This document shows positions 27,225-36,585 of a stretch of DNA of 41,544 nucleotides, piece after piece; the stretch's first letter is position 1; the number at the start of each line of letters is the position of its first letter. The position numbers and the translations under genes are program-made. The notes under the pieces were generated by a model, which worked only from the letters and a program-made list of their open reading frames with translations, was not told the DNA's origin and searched no databases. The DNA comes from an uncultured Alphaproteobacteria bacterium (lineage in GTDB: Bacteria; Pseudomonadota; Alphaproteobacteria; HIMB59; GCA-002718135): assembly GCA_902615625.1 (NCBI GenBank), contig CACMPM010000013.1:1-41544 (forward strand). The letters run 5' to 3'.

Positions 27225-28186
27225 TGAAAAAAAATAATAAGAAAATAATTAATAGTGCGAATAGAACATTATCTAGAGAATTAAGTAGCATTAAAAATTT
27301 AAAATCTACTTTTAATACTAATTTTTGTGAAGCAGTAAATATAATTTATAATACAAAAGGCAAGATTGTGATTACAGGAGTTGGTAAAAGTGCACATATA
27401 GGAAACAAAATTTCAGCAACTCTAACATCTACTGGTACGCCATCTTATTTTATACATGCCACTGAAGCAAGTCATGGTGATTTAGGAAGTATAAAAAAAG
27501 ATGATTGTGTAGTTGCAATTTCTAATTCTGGAGAAACTTCAGAGTTAAATAATATAATTCAGTTTACTAAAAGGTTTAATATTAAACTTATTAGCATCAC
27601 AAGTAATTCAAAAAGTATACTTCATAAAAATGCTACTGTTGGTATTTTATATAAAAAACCAATTGAAGCATGTCCCTTGAATTTGGCGCCTACTAGCTCG
27701 ACTTCAATGTCTATGATAATTGGTGACTGCATAGCAATTTCTCTATTAGAACTAAGAGGTTTTAAGAGCACACAATTTAAAAGTCTACACCCAGGAGGTA
27801 ATCTTGGTAAGGATTTAAAAAACTTAAACGATGTTATGCATTTAGGGGAAAAAATGCCTTTGGCAAAATTAGATGAAAAAATGTCTAAATCTTTGATTAC
27901 TATGACAAAAAAAAGTTTTGGTTGTATTGGTGTTATTAATAACAAAAGGCAGATAGTAGGTATAATTACTGATGGTGACTTGAGAAGGAAGTTAAATTCT
28001 AAATTTTTTAATAAAAATGCTTCTGAAATAATGACGAAAAATCCAACATTAGCAAATAAAAGTATGTTGGTAGGTGAAGCAATAAATTTAATGAATACAC
28101 AAAAAATAACCAGCTTATTTATTTGTAATAAAAAAGTTCCTTTGGGAATTGTACATATTCATGATTTATTGAGATTGACGAGTTAG
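27224..28186 (+). CDS. kdsD: D-arabinose-5-phosphate isomerase
   Basis: Makes arabinose 5-phosphate from ribulose 5-phosphate, the first step of Kdo synthesis for LPS. The 320-residue protein has an N-terminal SIS domain (about 35-175) with ITGVGKSAHIGNKISATLTS, HATEASHGDLG and ISNSGETSEL. Two CBS domains follow (about 200-320), with GIITDGDLRRKL and GIVHIHDLLRL. The family's catalytic His, Glu and Lys lie in these SIS motifs. One base separates it from lptC. Confidence 0.94.
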   Translation: MKKNNKKIINSANRTLSRELSSIKNLKSTFNTNFCEAVNIIYNTKGKIVITGVGKSAHIGNKISATLTSTGTPSYFIHATEASHGDLGSIKKDDCVVAISNSGETSELNNIIQFTKRFNIKLISITSNSKSILHKNATVGILYKKPIEACPLNLAPTSSTSMSMIIGDCIAISLLELRGFKSTQFKSLHPGGNLGKDLKNLNDVMHLGEKMPLAKLDEKMSKSLITMTKKSFGCIGVINNKRQIVGIITDGDLRRKLNSKFFNKNASEIMTKNPTLANKSMLVGEAINLMNTQKITSLFICNKKVPLGIVHIHDLLRLTS

Positions 28187-28187
28187 T

Positions 28188-28637
28188 TTGAACTTTTTTT
28201 TACATATAAATAGAAAATTTATTATTCTATTTTCTACGATTATAATTTTATTGTTCCTAATAATTATTTTTTATAAACAAATAAATCTAAATAGTGTTAC
28301 TATAGAAGAAAATGTAAGCAGTTTGTCTAATGCAGATATATCTGAACCAAAATTTTCTATAAATAATGATTCAAGAAAAATTTATATAACTGCTTCTCAA
28401 GGCAACTTCATAAATAAAGATGAAGTTCTATTGAAAGAAAATGTTAGATTTAAGTCAAACGATTTCAGTATTGAGACTGAAAAAGTAATTTTCAATAGAA
28501 ATAAGCAAACTGCAAAAAGTGAAGTAAAGTCAATGTTTAAATCAGAAAATACTACAATTACTTCTGATGGATTCAATATTCATGATAAGGGTAATAAAAT
28601 AATTTTTTATGGTAATTCATATATAATTTTAAAATGA
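28188..28637 (+). CDS. lptC: LPS export protein LptC
   Basis: Bitopic inner-membrane protein that passes LPS from the LptB2FG extractor to LptA. It has 149 residues with one N-terminal membrane segment (about 10-29) and a periplasmic beta-jellyroll part with short hydrophobic strands (RKIYITASQGNFINKDEVLL). The start is TTG: no Met occurs before the middle of the protein, and the membrane segment begins just after it. Sequence conservation is low in this family; position between kdsD and lptA supports the call. It overlaps lptA by 4 bases (ATGA). Confidence 0.8.
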   Translation: MNFFLHINRKFIILFSTIIILLFLIIIFYKQINLNSVTIEENVSSLSNADISEPKFSINNDSRKIYITASQGNFINKDEVLLKENVRFKSNDFSIETEKVIFNRNKQTAKSEVKSMFKSENTTITSDGFNIHDKGNKIIFYGNSYIILK

Positions 28638-29395
28638 AACTAATTGTAAAAATTGTATTTTTATTTCTAATTTCGATCATCTTAAATGCAAGGGAGATAG
28701 GTGAAACAGAAATTACTACAGAAGATGGTATTGAAGTCTTTCAAAATGAGAAGTTTTATTTATTAAAACAAAATGTAAAAATTGAATCTGATAATTTTAT
28801 ATTGAAAGCAGATGAGGTAAAAATCAAATTTAATGAAAGTTTGTATGATATTACTGAACTTGATGCATATGGTAGTGTGGATTTTTACTCTGAAATTTCT
28901 GGAATAAAAGGAAATGGTAATTTTTTGAACTTTAAAGTTAAAATTGAAAAGATAAAAGTTGAGGGAGAAGGATCAGAATTAATGACGAAAGATGTAAAAA
29001 TGTTTTCAGATGGATTTATAGAGGTTAGTAATCTAAATGGTGATTTTTTATTAAAAGGTATTAACTCTAAATTAGTAAATGAAGATATAATAATAATAGC
29101 AGAAAATATTAATGGAAACTTCTCAGAAAATAACAAGGAACAAGAAATAACATATTTAGAAGTAAATGATACTAGAATATCTTACGTTAAAAATAATGAT
29201 ACTGAAATGTATGCCAAAAAAATTAATTTTGATAATGACACCTCAATTATAGAGTTGATAGACGATGTTATAATAATTCGTAATGAAGAAAAAATAACTG
29301 GTGACTACGGAACTCTTGATACTAGAAATAATTCATATAAAATCAAATCTAATAATCAAAACAAGGTTAAAGCAATAATTCAAAGTAATGAGTAA
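28634..29395 (+). CDS. lptA: LptA/OstA-like periplasmic LPS transport protein, longer than usual
   Basis: Periplasmic bridge protein carrying LPS to the outer membrane. A signal peptide is visible (MKLIVKIVFLFLISIILNA, cleavage near residue 19). The mature part shows the repeating short strands of the OstA fold, for example VKIESDNFILKADEVKIKF and, at the end, EEKITGDYGTLDTRNNSYKI, which match the start and end of typical LptA. With 253 residues it is longer than the usual 170-200; the middle (about 90-185) looks like extra strands of the same kind. It overlaps lptB by 8 bases. Confidence 0.8.
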   Translation: MKLIVKIVFLFLISIILNAREIGETEITTEDGIEVFQNEKFYLLKQNVKIESDNFILKADEVKIKFNESLYDITELDAYGSVDFYSEISGIKGNGNFLNFKVKIEKIKVEGEGSELMTKDVKMFSDGFIEVSNLNGDFLLKGINSKLVNEDIIIIAENINGNFSENNKEQEITYLEVNDTRISYVKNNDTEMYAKKINFDNDTSIIELIDDVIIIRNEEKITGDYGTLDTRNNSYKIKSNNQNKVKAIIQSNE

Positions 29396-30131
29396 ATTTA
29401 ATATTTTAGACAATGGTCTAACAATTAAAAAAATTTCAAAAACCTATGGTAATAAGCAGGTCGTACGAGATATTAGTATTACAATAAATAGAAAAGAAAT
29501 TGTTGGATTATTAGGTCCAAACGGTGCTGGAAAAACTACAACATTTTACATAATAGTTGGCTTAGTTAAGCCAGATAGTGGAAGTATAGTATTAGATAAG
29601 GTAGATGTTTCAAATTTACCCATTTATTTAAGAGGAAAGCTTGGAATAAGTTATCTTCCTCAAGAGGCATCAATTTTTAGAGGTATGAATGTTGAAGACA
29701 ACCTCCTATCAATAATTGAAATAGAAGAAAAGGACAAAAATAAACAAAATATATTATTACAAAATCTTTTAAATGAATTTGATATTAATCATGTGAGAAA
29801 ATCAAAATCAATTGTGTTATCTGGAGGTGAGAGACGCAGACTTGAAATTGCAAGGACACTTGCTACAAATCCAAAATATTTACTTCTTGATGAACCTTTA
29901 ACAGGAATTGATCCAGTATCTATTGAAGAAATTAAAATAATAATAAAAAAGTTAAAATTAAGGAATATTGGAATATTAATTACTGATCATAATGTAAGAG
30001 AAACTCTTAAGATTGTTGATAGAGTTTATATAGTTAATGAAGGAGCAATATTTTATGAAGGCGATCCAATATCAGCTGTAAAAGATGAGAAAATAAAAAA
30101 ATTTTATTTAGGTTCAAATTTTCAACTTTAA
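29388..30131 (+). CDS. lptB: LPS export ABC transporter ATPase LptB
   Basis: Cytoplasmic ATPase of the LptB2FGC extractor. The 247-residue protein has Walker A GPNGAGKT (43-50), the Q-loop in SYLPQEASIFRGMNVEDNL, which is characteristic of LptB, signature LSGGERRRLEIARTLA, Walker B YLLLDEPLTGIDP and switch His in LITDHNVRETL. Its C-terminus (EGDPISAVKDEKIKKFYLG) matches the family. In most alphaproteobacteria rpoN, hpf and ptsN follow, but here aroA comes after one base. Confidence 0.96.
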   Translation: MSKFNILDNGLTIKKISKTYGNKQVVRDISITINRKEIVGLLGPNGAGKTTTFYIIVGLVKPDSGSIVLDKVDVSNLPIYLRGKLGISYLPQEASIFRGMNVEDNLLSIIEIEEKDKNKQNILLQNLLNEFDINHVRKSKSIVLSGGERRRLEIARTLATNPKYLLLDEPLTGIDPVSIEEIKIIIKKLKLRNIGILITDHNVRETLKIVDRVYIVNEGAIFYEGDPISAVKDEKIKKFYLGSNFQL

Positions 30132-30132
30132 A

Positions 30133-31431
30133 ATGATAAGTAATGTTGTTACAGAAGGTATCAATGGAATCCCAAAAATACCTGGAGATAAATCTATATC
30201 ACATAGATCTATAATAATCCCATCCATTTCAAATGGAGTTTGTGAAATAAATAATATTTTAAAATCCGATGATGTTTTGCGTACCCTAAATGCTCTTAAA
30301 TCTATGGGGGTTAATATTCAAGAAAATAAAAACAAAATAATTATTCAAGGTAAAGGGTTGAACTCCTTAAATAGAGCTAATGGGGAAATCTATCTTGGAA
30401 ACTCTGGAACAAGTGCTAGATTATTAACAGGACTTTTGTCTTCTCAGAAGTTTAAATCTATTTTAACAGGCGACAAATCACTATCCAGCAGACCTATGCA
30501 AAGAATTGCAGATCCTTTGAGTAAGATGAATGCCAAAATTATTACAACTAAGGGGTCTTTACCGCTTACTATTGAAGGAAGTAATTTAAAAGCTGTAAAT
30601 TTTGATTTAGAAATTCCATCCGCTCAAATTAAATCTGGTTTGTTGCTAGCTGCATTAAACACAAAAGGTCAAACAAATATAACTGAAAACAAAGTAACAA
30701 GAGATCACACAGAAGTAATGTTACAATCATTTGGTGCAAATATAGAAATTAATAAAATAGGTAGTAAAAAAAATATAAAAATTATTGGGCAAAAAGAACT
30801 GATTGGGAAAAATATTGATGTACCAAATGATCTATCAAGTAGTTCTTTTTTTATAGTCTCTGCTTTAATAAACAAAAACTCAAAAATAATTCTAAAAAAT
30901 ATTAATAATAACCCTACTAGAAATGGAATAATTTTAGCATTAAAAAAAATGGGAGCTAAGATAAATTTGACCAATAATAGAATTAATAATAATGAAAATA
31001 TTTGTGATATTGAGGTTAGAAGTTCTGAATTACATGGTTGTGAGTTAGGTCCCGAATTTGCTGATTTAATGATAGATGAATATCCAATTCTCTCAATTGC
31101 TGCTTCATTCGCTAATTCACCAAGTGTATTTCGTGGATTAAAAGAATTAAGGGTAAAGGAAAGTGATAGGCTAAAATTAATTTTACTTAACTTACAAAAT
31201 TGTGGTGTTAATTGTAAATCTGAAAATAATGACTTATTTATTTTTCCTAGTAATAAATATCAAATAAAAAATAATTTGATACAAACTGATTTTGACCATC
31301 GTATAGCTATGGCATTTTGTATAATGGGTTCAAAATTAGGTCCTTTAAATATTAAAGATTCAGATTCTATAAATACAAGTTTTCCTACTTTTAAAAATGA
31401 ATTTAAAAATTTAGGTGGTAATATTTTTTGA
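30133..31431 (+). CDS. aroA: 3-phosphoshikimate 1-carboxyvinyltransferase (EPSP synthase), class II-like
   Basis: Sixth step of the shikimate pathway. The 432 residues include IPGDKSISHRSIIIPSIS, GNSGTSARLLTGLL, the LSSRPMQRI phosphate site, SAQIKSGLLLAALN, and DFDHRIAMAFCIMGSKLGPL. The IPGDKSISHRS start and SDDVLRTLNALKSMGVNI resemble class II enzymes such as that of Agrobacterium CP4. The glycine-rich loop has Gly (GNSGT) where CP4 has Ala, so tolerance to glyphosate cannot be assumed. Its stop codon overlaps the TTG start of cmk (TTGA). Confidence 0.95.
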   Translation: MISNVVTEGINGIPKIPGDKSISHRSIIIPSISNGVCEINNILKSDDVLRTLNALKSMGVNIQENKNKIIIQGKGLNSLNRANGEIYLGNSGTSARLLTGLLSSQKFKSILTGDKSLSSRPMQRIADPLSKMNAKIITTKGSLPLTIEGSNLKAVNFDLEIPSAQIKSGLLLAALNTKGQTNITENKVTRDHTEVMLQSFGANIEINKIGSKKNIKIIGQKELIGKNIDVPNDLSSSSFFIVSALINKNSKIILKNINNNPTRNGIILALKKMGAKINLTNNRINNNENICDIEVRSSELHGCELGPEFADLMIDEYPILSIAASFANSPSVFRGLKELRVKESDRLKLILLNLQNCGVNCKSENNDLFIFPSNKYQIKNNLIQTDFDHRIAMAFCIMGSKLGPLNIKDSDSINTSFPTFKNEFKNLGGNIF

Positions 31432-32063
31432 AAAAATTAATAATTACAATAGATGGTCCTGCAGCTTCTGGAAAAGAAAAAATAGCAAAATACATATCTA
31501 AAAAATGGAAATTAAAACATTTGGATTCAGGTATATTATATAGGAGGTTGGCGTTAATTTTTTTAATTGAAAATATAGATATTAAAAACATTAATAAAAT
31601 CAAAAATAAATTAAATGTAATTGATCGAATTTCATTTAAAAATAGTAAATATATCAGAACACAAGCTATAAGTAAGCTTGCTTCAAAAATAGCTATTCAT
31701 AATTGTGTTAGAAGCTTTGTAAATAAGTTACAGTATAATTTTGTAAATAATCATAAAAAAATGAGAGGTTTTGTTATTGATGGCAGGGATATTGGATCTG
31801 TAGTTTTCAAAAAAGCCGATTTAAAACTATATATAGACGTAAATCCTGAAATTAGAGCTAAAAGAAGATATAAACAGTTGATTGATAGTGGTGAAAAGTC
31901 TATATACCCGAAAATTTTGAAAGAAATTAAATTGAGAGATAAAAAAGATAAATTACGGAAACACTCACCGCTAGTGATACCTAAAGGATCACATATAATT
32001 TATAATAATGGTAGTTTCAAAGATACAGTTAATCAAATAAATATATTGTTGGATAAAATTTAA
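31428..32063 (+). CDS. cmk: cytidylate kinase with an altered P-loop
   Basis: Phosphorylates CMP and dCMP with ATP. It has 211 residues, normal length. It starts with TTG (31428) overlapping the aroA stop, then KKLIITIDGPAASGK. Where the family has GKGT, this protein has G15-K16-E17-K18, so the Thr that helps bind Mg-ATP is replaced by Lys. Other motifs are intact: LDSGILYRRLAL, IDGRDIGSVVFKKADLKL and RDKKDKLRKHSPL. The position between aroA and rpsA is the conserved place for cmk. The P-loop change is unusual, but the rest argues for a real enzyme. Confidence 0.9.
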   Translation: MKKLIITIDGPAASGKEKIAKYISKKWKLKHLDSGILYRRLALIFLIENIDIKNINKIKNKLNVIDRISFKNSKYIRTQAISKLASKIAIHNCVRSFVNKLQYNFVNNHKKMRGFVIDGRDIGSVVFKKADLKLYIDVNPEIRAKRRYKQLIDSGEKSIYPKILKEIKLRDKKDKLRKHSPLVIPKGSHIIYNNGSFKDTVNQINILLDKI

Positions 32064-32064
32064 T

Positions 32065-33765
32065 ATGGATCAACAAATGCAAACCAAAATTTCTAATTCT
32101 GAGTATGATACTCTTATTGATAATTCATTAAAAAACTCTTCAGCAAAAGAAAAAACCATAGCAAAAGGTAAAATAATCTCAATAGAGAATGAAGTTGTTA
32201 CAATTGATGTTGGACTAAAAAGTGAGGGTCGTATTCCACTAAGTGAGTTTTCAAGACCGGGTCAAAAAACAGAGGTTGAAGTTGGAGATGAAACTGAGGT
32301 TTTTATTGAAAATGTAGACAACGCTAATGGTGAAACATTACTTTCAAGAGAAAAGGCTGTAAAACAGAAAGCCTGGCATAACCTACAAAATAGTTTTAAT
32401 GAAAATAAGGTTGTTACAGGTGTTCCGTTTAACAGAGTTAAAGGTGGAATGAGTGTTGATTTAGATGGTGTCGTTGCTTTTTTACCCGGAAGTCAAATTG
32501 AAACTAGACAGATAATTAAAGATTCAAAAGAGTTATTAAATAAACCCTTAGAACTAATGATACTAAAAATGGATAAATACAGAGGGAACATAGTTGTTTC
32601 AAGAAAAGCTATAACTGAGAATGAGCTTAAAGAACAACGATCTGAACTGCTTAAAAATATTAAAGAAGGATCTATAATTGAAGGCAAAGTAAAAAATATA
32701 ACTGACTATGGCGCATTTATTGATTTGGGAGGTATTGATGGGCTAGTACATGTAACAGACATATCATGGACAAAAATTAATAATCCATCAGATGTATTAC
32801 AACTTAATTCTACAATAAAAGTAAAAGTTTTGAAATTCGATGAAGAATTATCAAGATTGAGTCTTGGCATTAAACAATTAACTGAAAACCCTTGGGACAA
32901 AGTAAATGAAAATATTAAGAATAATGATAAGGTTTTAGCTAAAGTAATTAGTATGAATGATAATAACGTTCACTTAATCATTAATAATAATTTTGATGGA
33001 GTTATTTCATTAAATGAACTTAGTTGGTTAAAAAAACCACCTCATCCTTCAAAAATTGTTAATATAAATGAAGAAATAGAGGTTTTAGTTTTAGATATCG
33101 ACGATGATAAAAAAAGATTGAACTGTAGTTTGAAACAAATGAAAGATAATCCATGGACTAAGCTTAAAGAAAAATTCAATACTAATGATACTTTTGAGAC
33201 AGAAATAGTAAATATAGTTGACTTTGGAATCTTTGTTAAGGTTATAGATGAAATAGATGGAATGGTTCATATATCAGACTTAAATTGGGATGAAAAAGAA
33301 TGTGAAAAAATTATAAAAAACTTTAAAAAAGGTCAAAGAATTAAGGTAAAAATACTTGATATTAATGCAGATAAAGAAAGAATTAGCCTAGGAGTTAAAC
33401 ATTTAAATAATGATCCAGTACAAGATTTTATTGAAGCAAATCCATTAAATTCAAAAATAACTGGTAAAATAATCAATATTGATGAAAAGGGCTTAAAAAT
33501 TGAATTAGATAAAGAAAAACAAATATTTGGATTTATAAAAAGATCAAATTTATCTAATGATAAAAATGAAAATAAGACTGAGCGATTTGCACTTGATGAA
33601 AAAGTTGACTCAATAATCTTGTCTATTGACTCCAAAAATAGAACTGTAAATCTCTCTATTAAAGAACTAGAAATTAGAGATGAAAAAGAGGCTCTTAATA
33701 AATATGGATCAAGTGCTTCTGGAGCGTCCTTAGGTGATATTTTAGGGTCTGTATTAAAAAAATAG
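32065..33765 (+). CDS. rpsA: 30S ribosomal protein S1
   Basis: Binds mRNA to the 30S subunit and matters most for messages with weak Shine-Dalgarno sequences, as many here are. At 566 residues it has the full six S1 OB-fold domains: about 29-99 (DVGLKSEGRIPLSEF), 116-183 (GMSVDLDGVVAFLPGSQIE), 200-270 (DYGAFIDLGGIDGLVHVTD), 285-355 (NNNFDGVISLNELSW), 372-442 (DFGIFVKVIDEIDGMVHISD) and 460-527 (IFGFIKRSNLS). Only one base separates it from cmk, so S1 is translated from the long message unless a promoter lies inside cmk. Confidence 0.97.
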   Translation: MDQQMQTKISNSEYDTLIDNSLKNSSAKEKTIAKGKIISIENEVVTIDVGLKSEGRIPLSEFSRPGQKTEVEVGDETEVFIENVDNANGETLLSREKAVKQKAWHNLQNSFNENKVVTGVPFNRVKGGMSVDLDGVVAFLPGSQIETRQIIKDSKELLNKPLELMILKMDKYRGNIVVSRKAITENELKEQRSELLKNIKEGSIIEGKVKNITDYGAFIDLGGIDGLVHVTDISWTKINNPSDVLQLNSTIKVKVLKFDEELSRLSLGIKQLTENPWDKVNENIKNNDKVLAKVISMNDNNVHLIINNNFDGVISLNELSWLKKPPHPSKIVNINEEIEVLVLDIDDDKKRLNCSLKQMKDNPWTKLKEKFNTNDTFETEIVNIVDFGIFVKVIDEIDGMVHISDLNWDEKECEKIIKNFKKGQRIKVKILDINADKERISLGVKHLNNDPVQDFIEANPLNSKITGKIINIDEKGLKIELDKEKQIFGFIKRSNLSNDKNENKTERFALDEKVDSIILSIDSKNRTVNLSIKELEIRDEKEALNKYGSSASGASLGDILGSVLKK

Positions 33766-33770
33766 GATTA

Positions 33771-34079
33771 ATGTTAAAATCTCAAATCCTAGAAAAATTA
33801 CATAAAAAACATAATAATTTAAGTTTTGAAGATATAGATGACCTTTTTGAAATCTTTATAAGGAAAATGTCAAATTCATTACGTAATGGTCAAAATATAG
33901 AAATAAGAGGATTTGGAACAATAAGTAGAAAAATTAATAAAGAAAAAATAGTAAGGAACCCAAAAACAAACGAGAAATTATTTAAAAATAAAAGCTTCAA
34001 ATTACATTTTAAAATTGGAAAAGTATTACATAGAAAGGTAAATGGTTTTACTAATTCTTATATAGAAGATGAAGTCTAA
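33771..34079 (+). CDS. ihfB: integration host factor beta subunit (HU/IHF family)
   Basis: DNA-bending nucleoid protein, 102 residues. It has the HU/IHF fold with IEIRGFGTISRK, the DNA-clamping arm around VRNPKTNEKLF, and FKIGKVLHRKVNG at the C-terminus. The position directly after rpsA is that of ihfB, which favours IHF-beta over HU. A ribosome binding site (AGGAT) overlaps the rpsA stop codon. The 3' end overlaps pyrF by 11 bases; the LapA-domain gene that often follows ihfB is not present. Confidence 0.93.
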   Translation: MLKSQILEKLHKKHNNLSFEDIDDLFEIFIRKMSNSLRNGQNIEIRGFGTISRKINKEKIVRNPKTNEKLFKNKSFKLHFKIGKVLHRKVNGFTNSYIEDEV

Positions 34080-34752
34080 AAAAATAATTGTAGCTTTAGA
34101 CAGCAATAATTTAAATAAAACAATCAAATTAATAAAAATCTTAAAAAAAGATGTTTTCGCTTTTAAAATAGGTTACCAATTTTTTTATAATTTTGGATTA
34201 GACGGATATAAAAAAGTTTATTCTATTTGTCCCAAAATATTTCTTGATTTAAAATTACACGATATACCAAATACAGTTGAAAAGGGATTGGAGGCTTTAA
34301 TTAAAATGAAACCTCTTTTTACTACAATTCACATATCTGGTGGTGATGATATGATGATAGCGTCCACAGCAATCAAAAAAAATACAATGATTTTAGGAGT
34401 GTCAATTTTAACAAGCTTGGACAGTAATCAAACTAAAAAGTATTATAATCAAAAAAATATGTCAGCATTAGTAAAAAAATTTGCTCAGGAAGCAAAAAAA
34501 AATAAACTTGACGGAGTTGTATGTAGTCCTCAGGAAATAAAACATATAAGAAAAATAGTTGGGAGAAATTTTATAATCGTCACACCTGGGATTAGGATTA
34601 CTAATAAATTAAAAAATGATGATCAAAAGAGAGTTGAAACTCCAAAAAAAGCTTTAAAACTAGGAGCAAATTATTTAGTCATAGGAAGACCTATAACTAA
34701 ATCCAGAGATCCACTTAAAACTTTAAAGGAAATAAATAAAAGTTTAATTTAA
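34069..34752 (+). CDS. pyrF: orotidine 5'-phosphate decarboxylase
   Basis: Last step of UMP synthesis. This TIM-barrel enzyme has 227 residues. The active-site signature D60-L-K62-L-H-D65-IPNTV is intact. Substrate-binding residues occur in IIVALDSNN, FAFKIGYQFF, VTPGIRIT and LVIGRPITKS. The start lies inside ihfB (11-base overlap), and two bases separate the stop from trpF. Confidence 0.95.
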   Translation: MKSKKIIVALDSNNLNKTIKLIKILKKDVFAFKIGYQFFYNFGLDGYKKVYSICPKIFLDLKLHDIPNTVEKGLEALIKMKPLFTTIHISGGDDMMIASTAIKKNTMILGVSILTSLDSNQTKKYYNQKNMSALVKKFAQEAKKNKLDGVVCSPQEIKHIRKIVGRNFIIVTPGIRITNKLKNDDQKRVETPKKALKLGANYLVIGRPITKSRDPLKTLKEINKSLI

Positions 34753-34754
34753 CA

Positions 34755-35384
34755 ATGATAACCAAAATCTGTGGAATAAAAAATGAAGATACGCTAATCT
34801 GCTGTGAGAATAATAGTGTAGATTTTTTTGGAATGATATTTTATCATGAAAGCCCAAGAAATATTTCAATTGAAGATGCAAGTAATTTACAAAAAAAATC
34901 TGAAAATTTAAATATTAATGGTGTGGGTGTTTTTGTTAATAAAAATATTAATGAAATAGAAGATATAATAAAAAAAGTTAGATTGAAATACGTACAATTA
35001 CATGGATCAGAAAATGAGGAATATATTAAAACTTTAAAAAGAATTGGAGTGAAAGTAATTAAATCAATATCTATTAGTAACATAAATGACTTAAGAAATA
35101 TTAGTAATTACAATAGTTCAGATTATTTTTTATTTGATTATAAACCAATAAAAAATGAGTTACCTGGGGGTAATGCAAAAAGTTTCGATTGGAATATATT
35201 AAAAAATCTGAATACTAGCAAACCATGGTTTTTATCAGGTGGTATTAGTATAAAAAATATTCATGAAATACTTAATGATATCAATCCGTTTGGTGTAGAT
35301 TTATCCTCTGGAGTAGAAAAAGAGCTTGGCATTAAAGATAATCACATTATAAATAATTTTATCGAGAAATTAAAAAATGCTTAA
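34755..35384 (+). CDS. trpF: phosphoribosylanthranilate isomerase
   Basis: Amadori rearrangement in tryptophan synthesis. The 209-residue TIM barrel begins [14 protein letters not shown] with catalytic Cys6, and has [14 protein letters not shown] [40 protein letters not shown] and the phosphate/acid site [14 protein letters not shown]. It overlaps trpB by 8 bases. The trpC and trpD genes are not in this window. Confidence 0.95.
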   Translation: MITKICGIKNEDTLICCENNSVDFFGMIFYHESPRNISIEDASNLQKKSENLNINGVGVFVNKNINEIEDIIKKVRLKYVQLHGSENEEYIKTLKRIGVKVIKSISISNINDLRNISNYNSSDYFLFDYKPIKNELPGGNAKSFDWNILKNLNTSKPWFLSGGISIKNIHEILNDINPFGVDLSSGVEKELGIKDNHIINNFIEKLKNA

Positions 35385-36585
35385 AAATACATATAAAAGT
35401 TACCCAAATGAAAAAGGTTATTTTGGTCAATTTGGAGGAAGGTATGTTTCAGAAACCTTAATGCCCTTGATTCTTGAAGTAGAAAAAGAATACGAAAAAA
35501 TAAAAAATGATAAAAATTTTATAGATGAATTTAATTATTATTTAAAAACATATGTTGGTAGACCAAGTCCTCTTTTCTTTGCTGAAAGAATCAGTAATGA
35601 TCTTGGAGGGCCGAAAATTTATTTTAAAAGAGATGAATTAAATCATACTGGTGCCCATAAAATCAATAATTGCATGGGACAAATTTTATTGGCAAAAAAA
35701 ATGGGTAAGTCTAGAATTATAGCTGAAACAGGAGCAGGACAGCATGGTGTTGCAACAGCAACAGTTTGTGCTCTATTTGGTTTACCATGTATAGTTTATA
35801 TGGGAGCAAAGGATATTGAAAGACAGTCTCCAAATGTTTTCAGAATGAAATTACTCGGTGCAGAAATACGATCAGTTTCTACTGGATCAAAATCGCTTAA
35901 AGATGCAATGAATGAAGCATTAAGAGATTGGGTGACAAATGTTAAAGATACTTTTTATATAATTGGGACCGCTGCAGGGCCACATCCATACCCCGTTATG
36001 GTTAGAGATTTTCAATCTGTAATTGGCAAGGAAGTTCGTAAACAGATTGAAGAACTGGAAGGAAAGGCTCCAGATTTATTAATGGCATGTATTGGTGGTG
36101 GCTCAAATGCTTTAGGATTGTTTCATGAATTTTTAGATGACTCAAATGTTGAAATGATTGCTGTTGAAGCAGCAGGGCATGGTATAAAAACTGATAAGCA
36201 TGCAGCAAGTTTAACAGGTGGTAAGCCAGGTGTATTGCATGGAAATAAAACATATTTATTACAATCAAAATCTGGACAAATTAAAGAGGCGCATTCAATT
36301 TCAGCTGGCTTAGATTATCCAGGAATTGGACCGGAACATTCATTTTTATTTGAAGAAAAAAGAGTGACATACATGTCGGCAACAGACAAAGAAGCGCTGG
36401 AAGCTTTTCAATATTGTTGTAAATTAGAAGGGATAATTCCAGCTTTAGAACCAGCGCATGCATTAGCTGTATTAAAGAAAATAGCAAAAAACTATAGTAA
36501 AGATAAAATTATTGTTATGAACATGTGTGGACGAGGAGATAAAGATATTTTTACAATAGCTGATGAATTAAACATAAAGATTTAA
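35377..36585 (+). CDS. trpB: tryptophan synthase beta chain
   Basis: PLP enzyme joining indole and serine. Its 402 residues show [19 protein letters not shown], the PLP lysine K95 in [26 protein letters not shown], the phosphate-binding [15 protein letters not shown] and [14 protein letters not shown]. All family landmarks are present. The stop is followed directly by the trpA start, consistent with production of the alpha-beta complex from coupled translation. Confidence 0.98.
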   Translation: MLKNTYKSYPNEKGYFGQFGGRYVSETLMPLILEVEKEYEKIKNDKNFIDEFNYYLKTYVGRPSPLFFAERISNDLGGPKIYFKRDELNHTGAHKINNCMGQILLAKKMGKSRIIAETGAGQHGVATATVCALFGLPCIVYMGAKDIERQSPNVFRMKLLGAEIRSVSTGSKSLKDAMNEALRDWVTNVKDTFYIIGTAAGPHPYPVMVRDFQSVIGKEVRKQIEELEGKAPDLLMACIGGGSNALGLFHEFLDDSNVEMIAVEAAGHGIKTDKHAASLTGGKPGVLHGNKTYLLQSKSGQIKEAHSISAGLDYPGIGPEHSFLFEEKRVTYMSATDKEALEAFQYCCKLEGIIPALEPAHALAVLKKIAKNYSKDKIIVMNMCGRGDKDIFTIADELNIKI

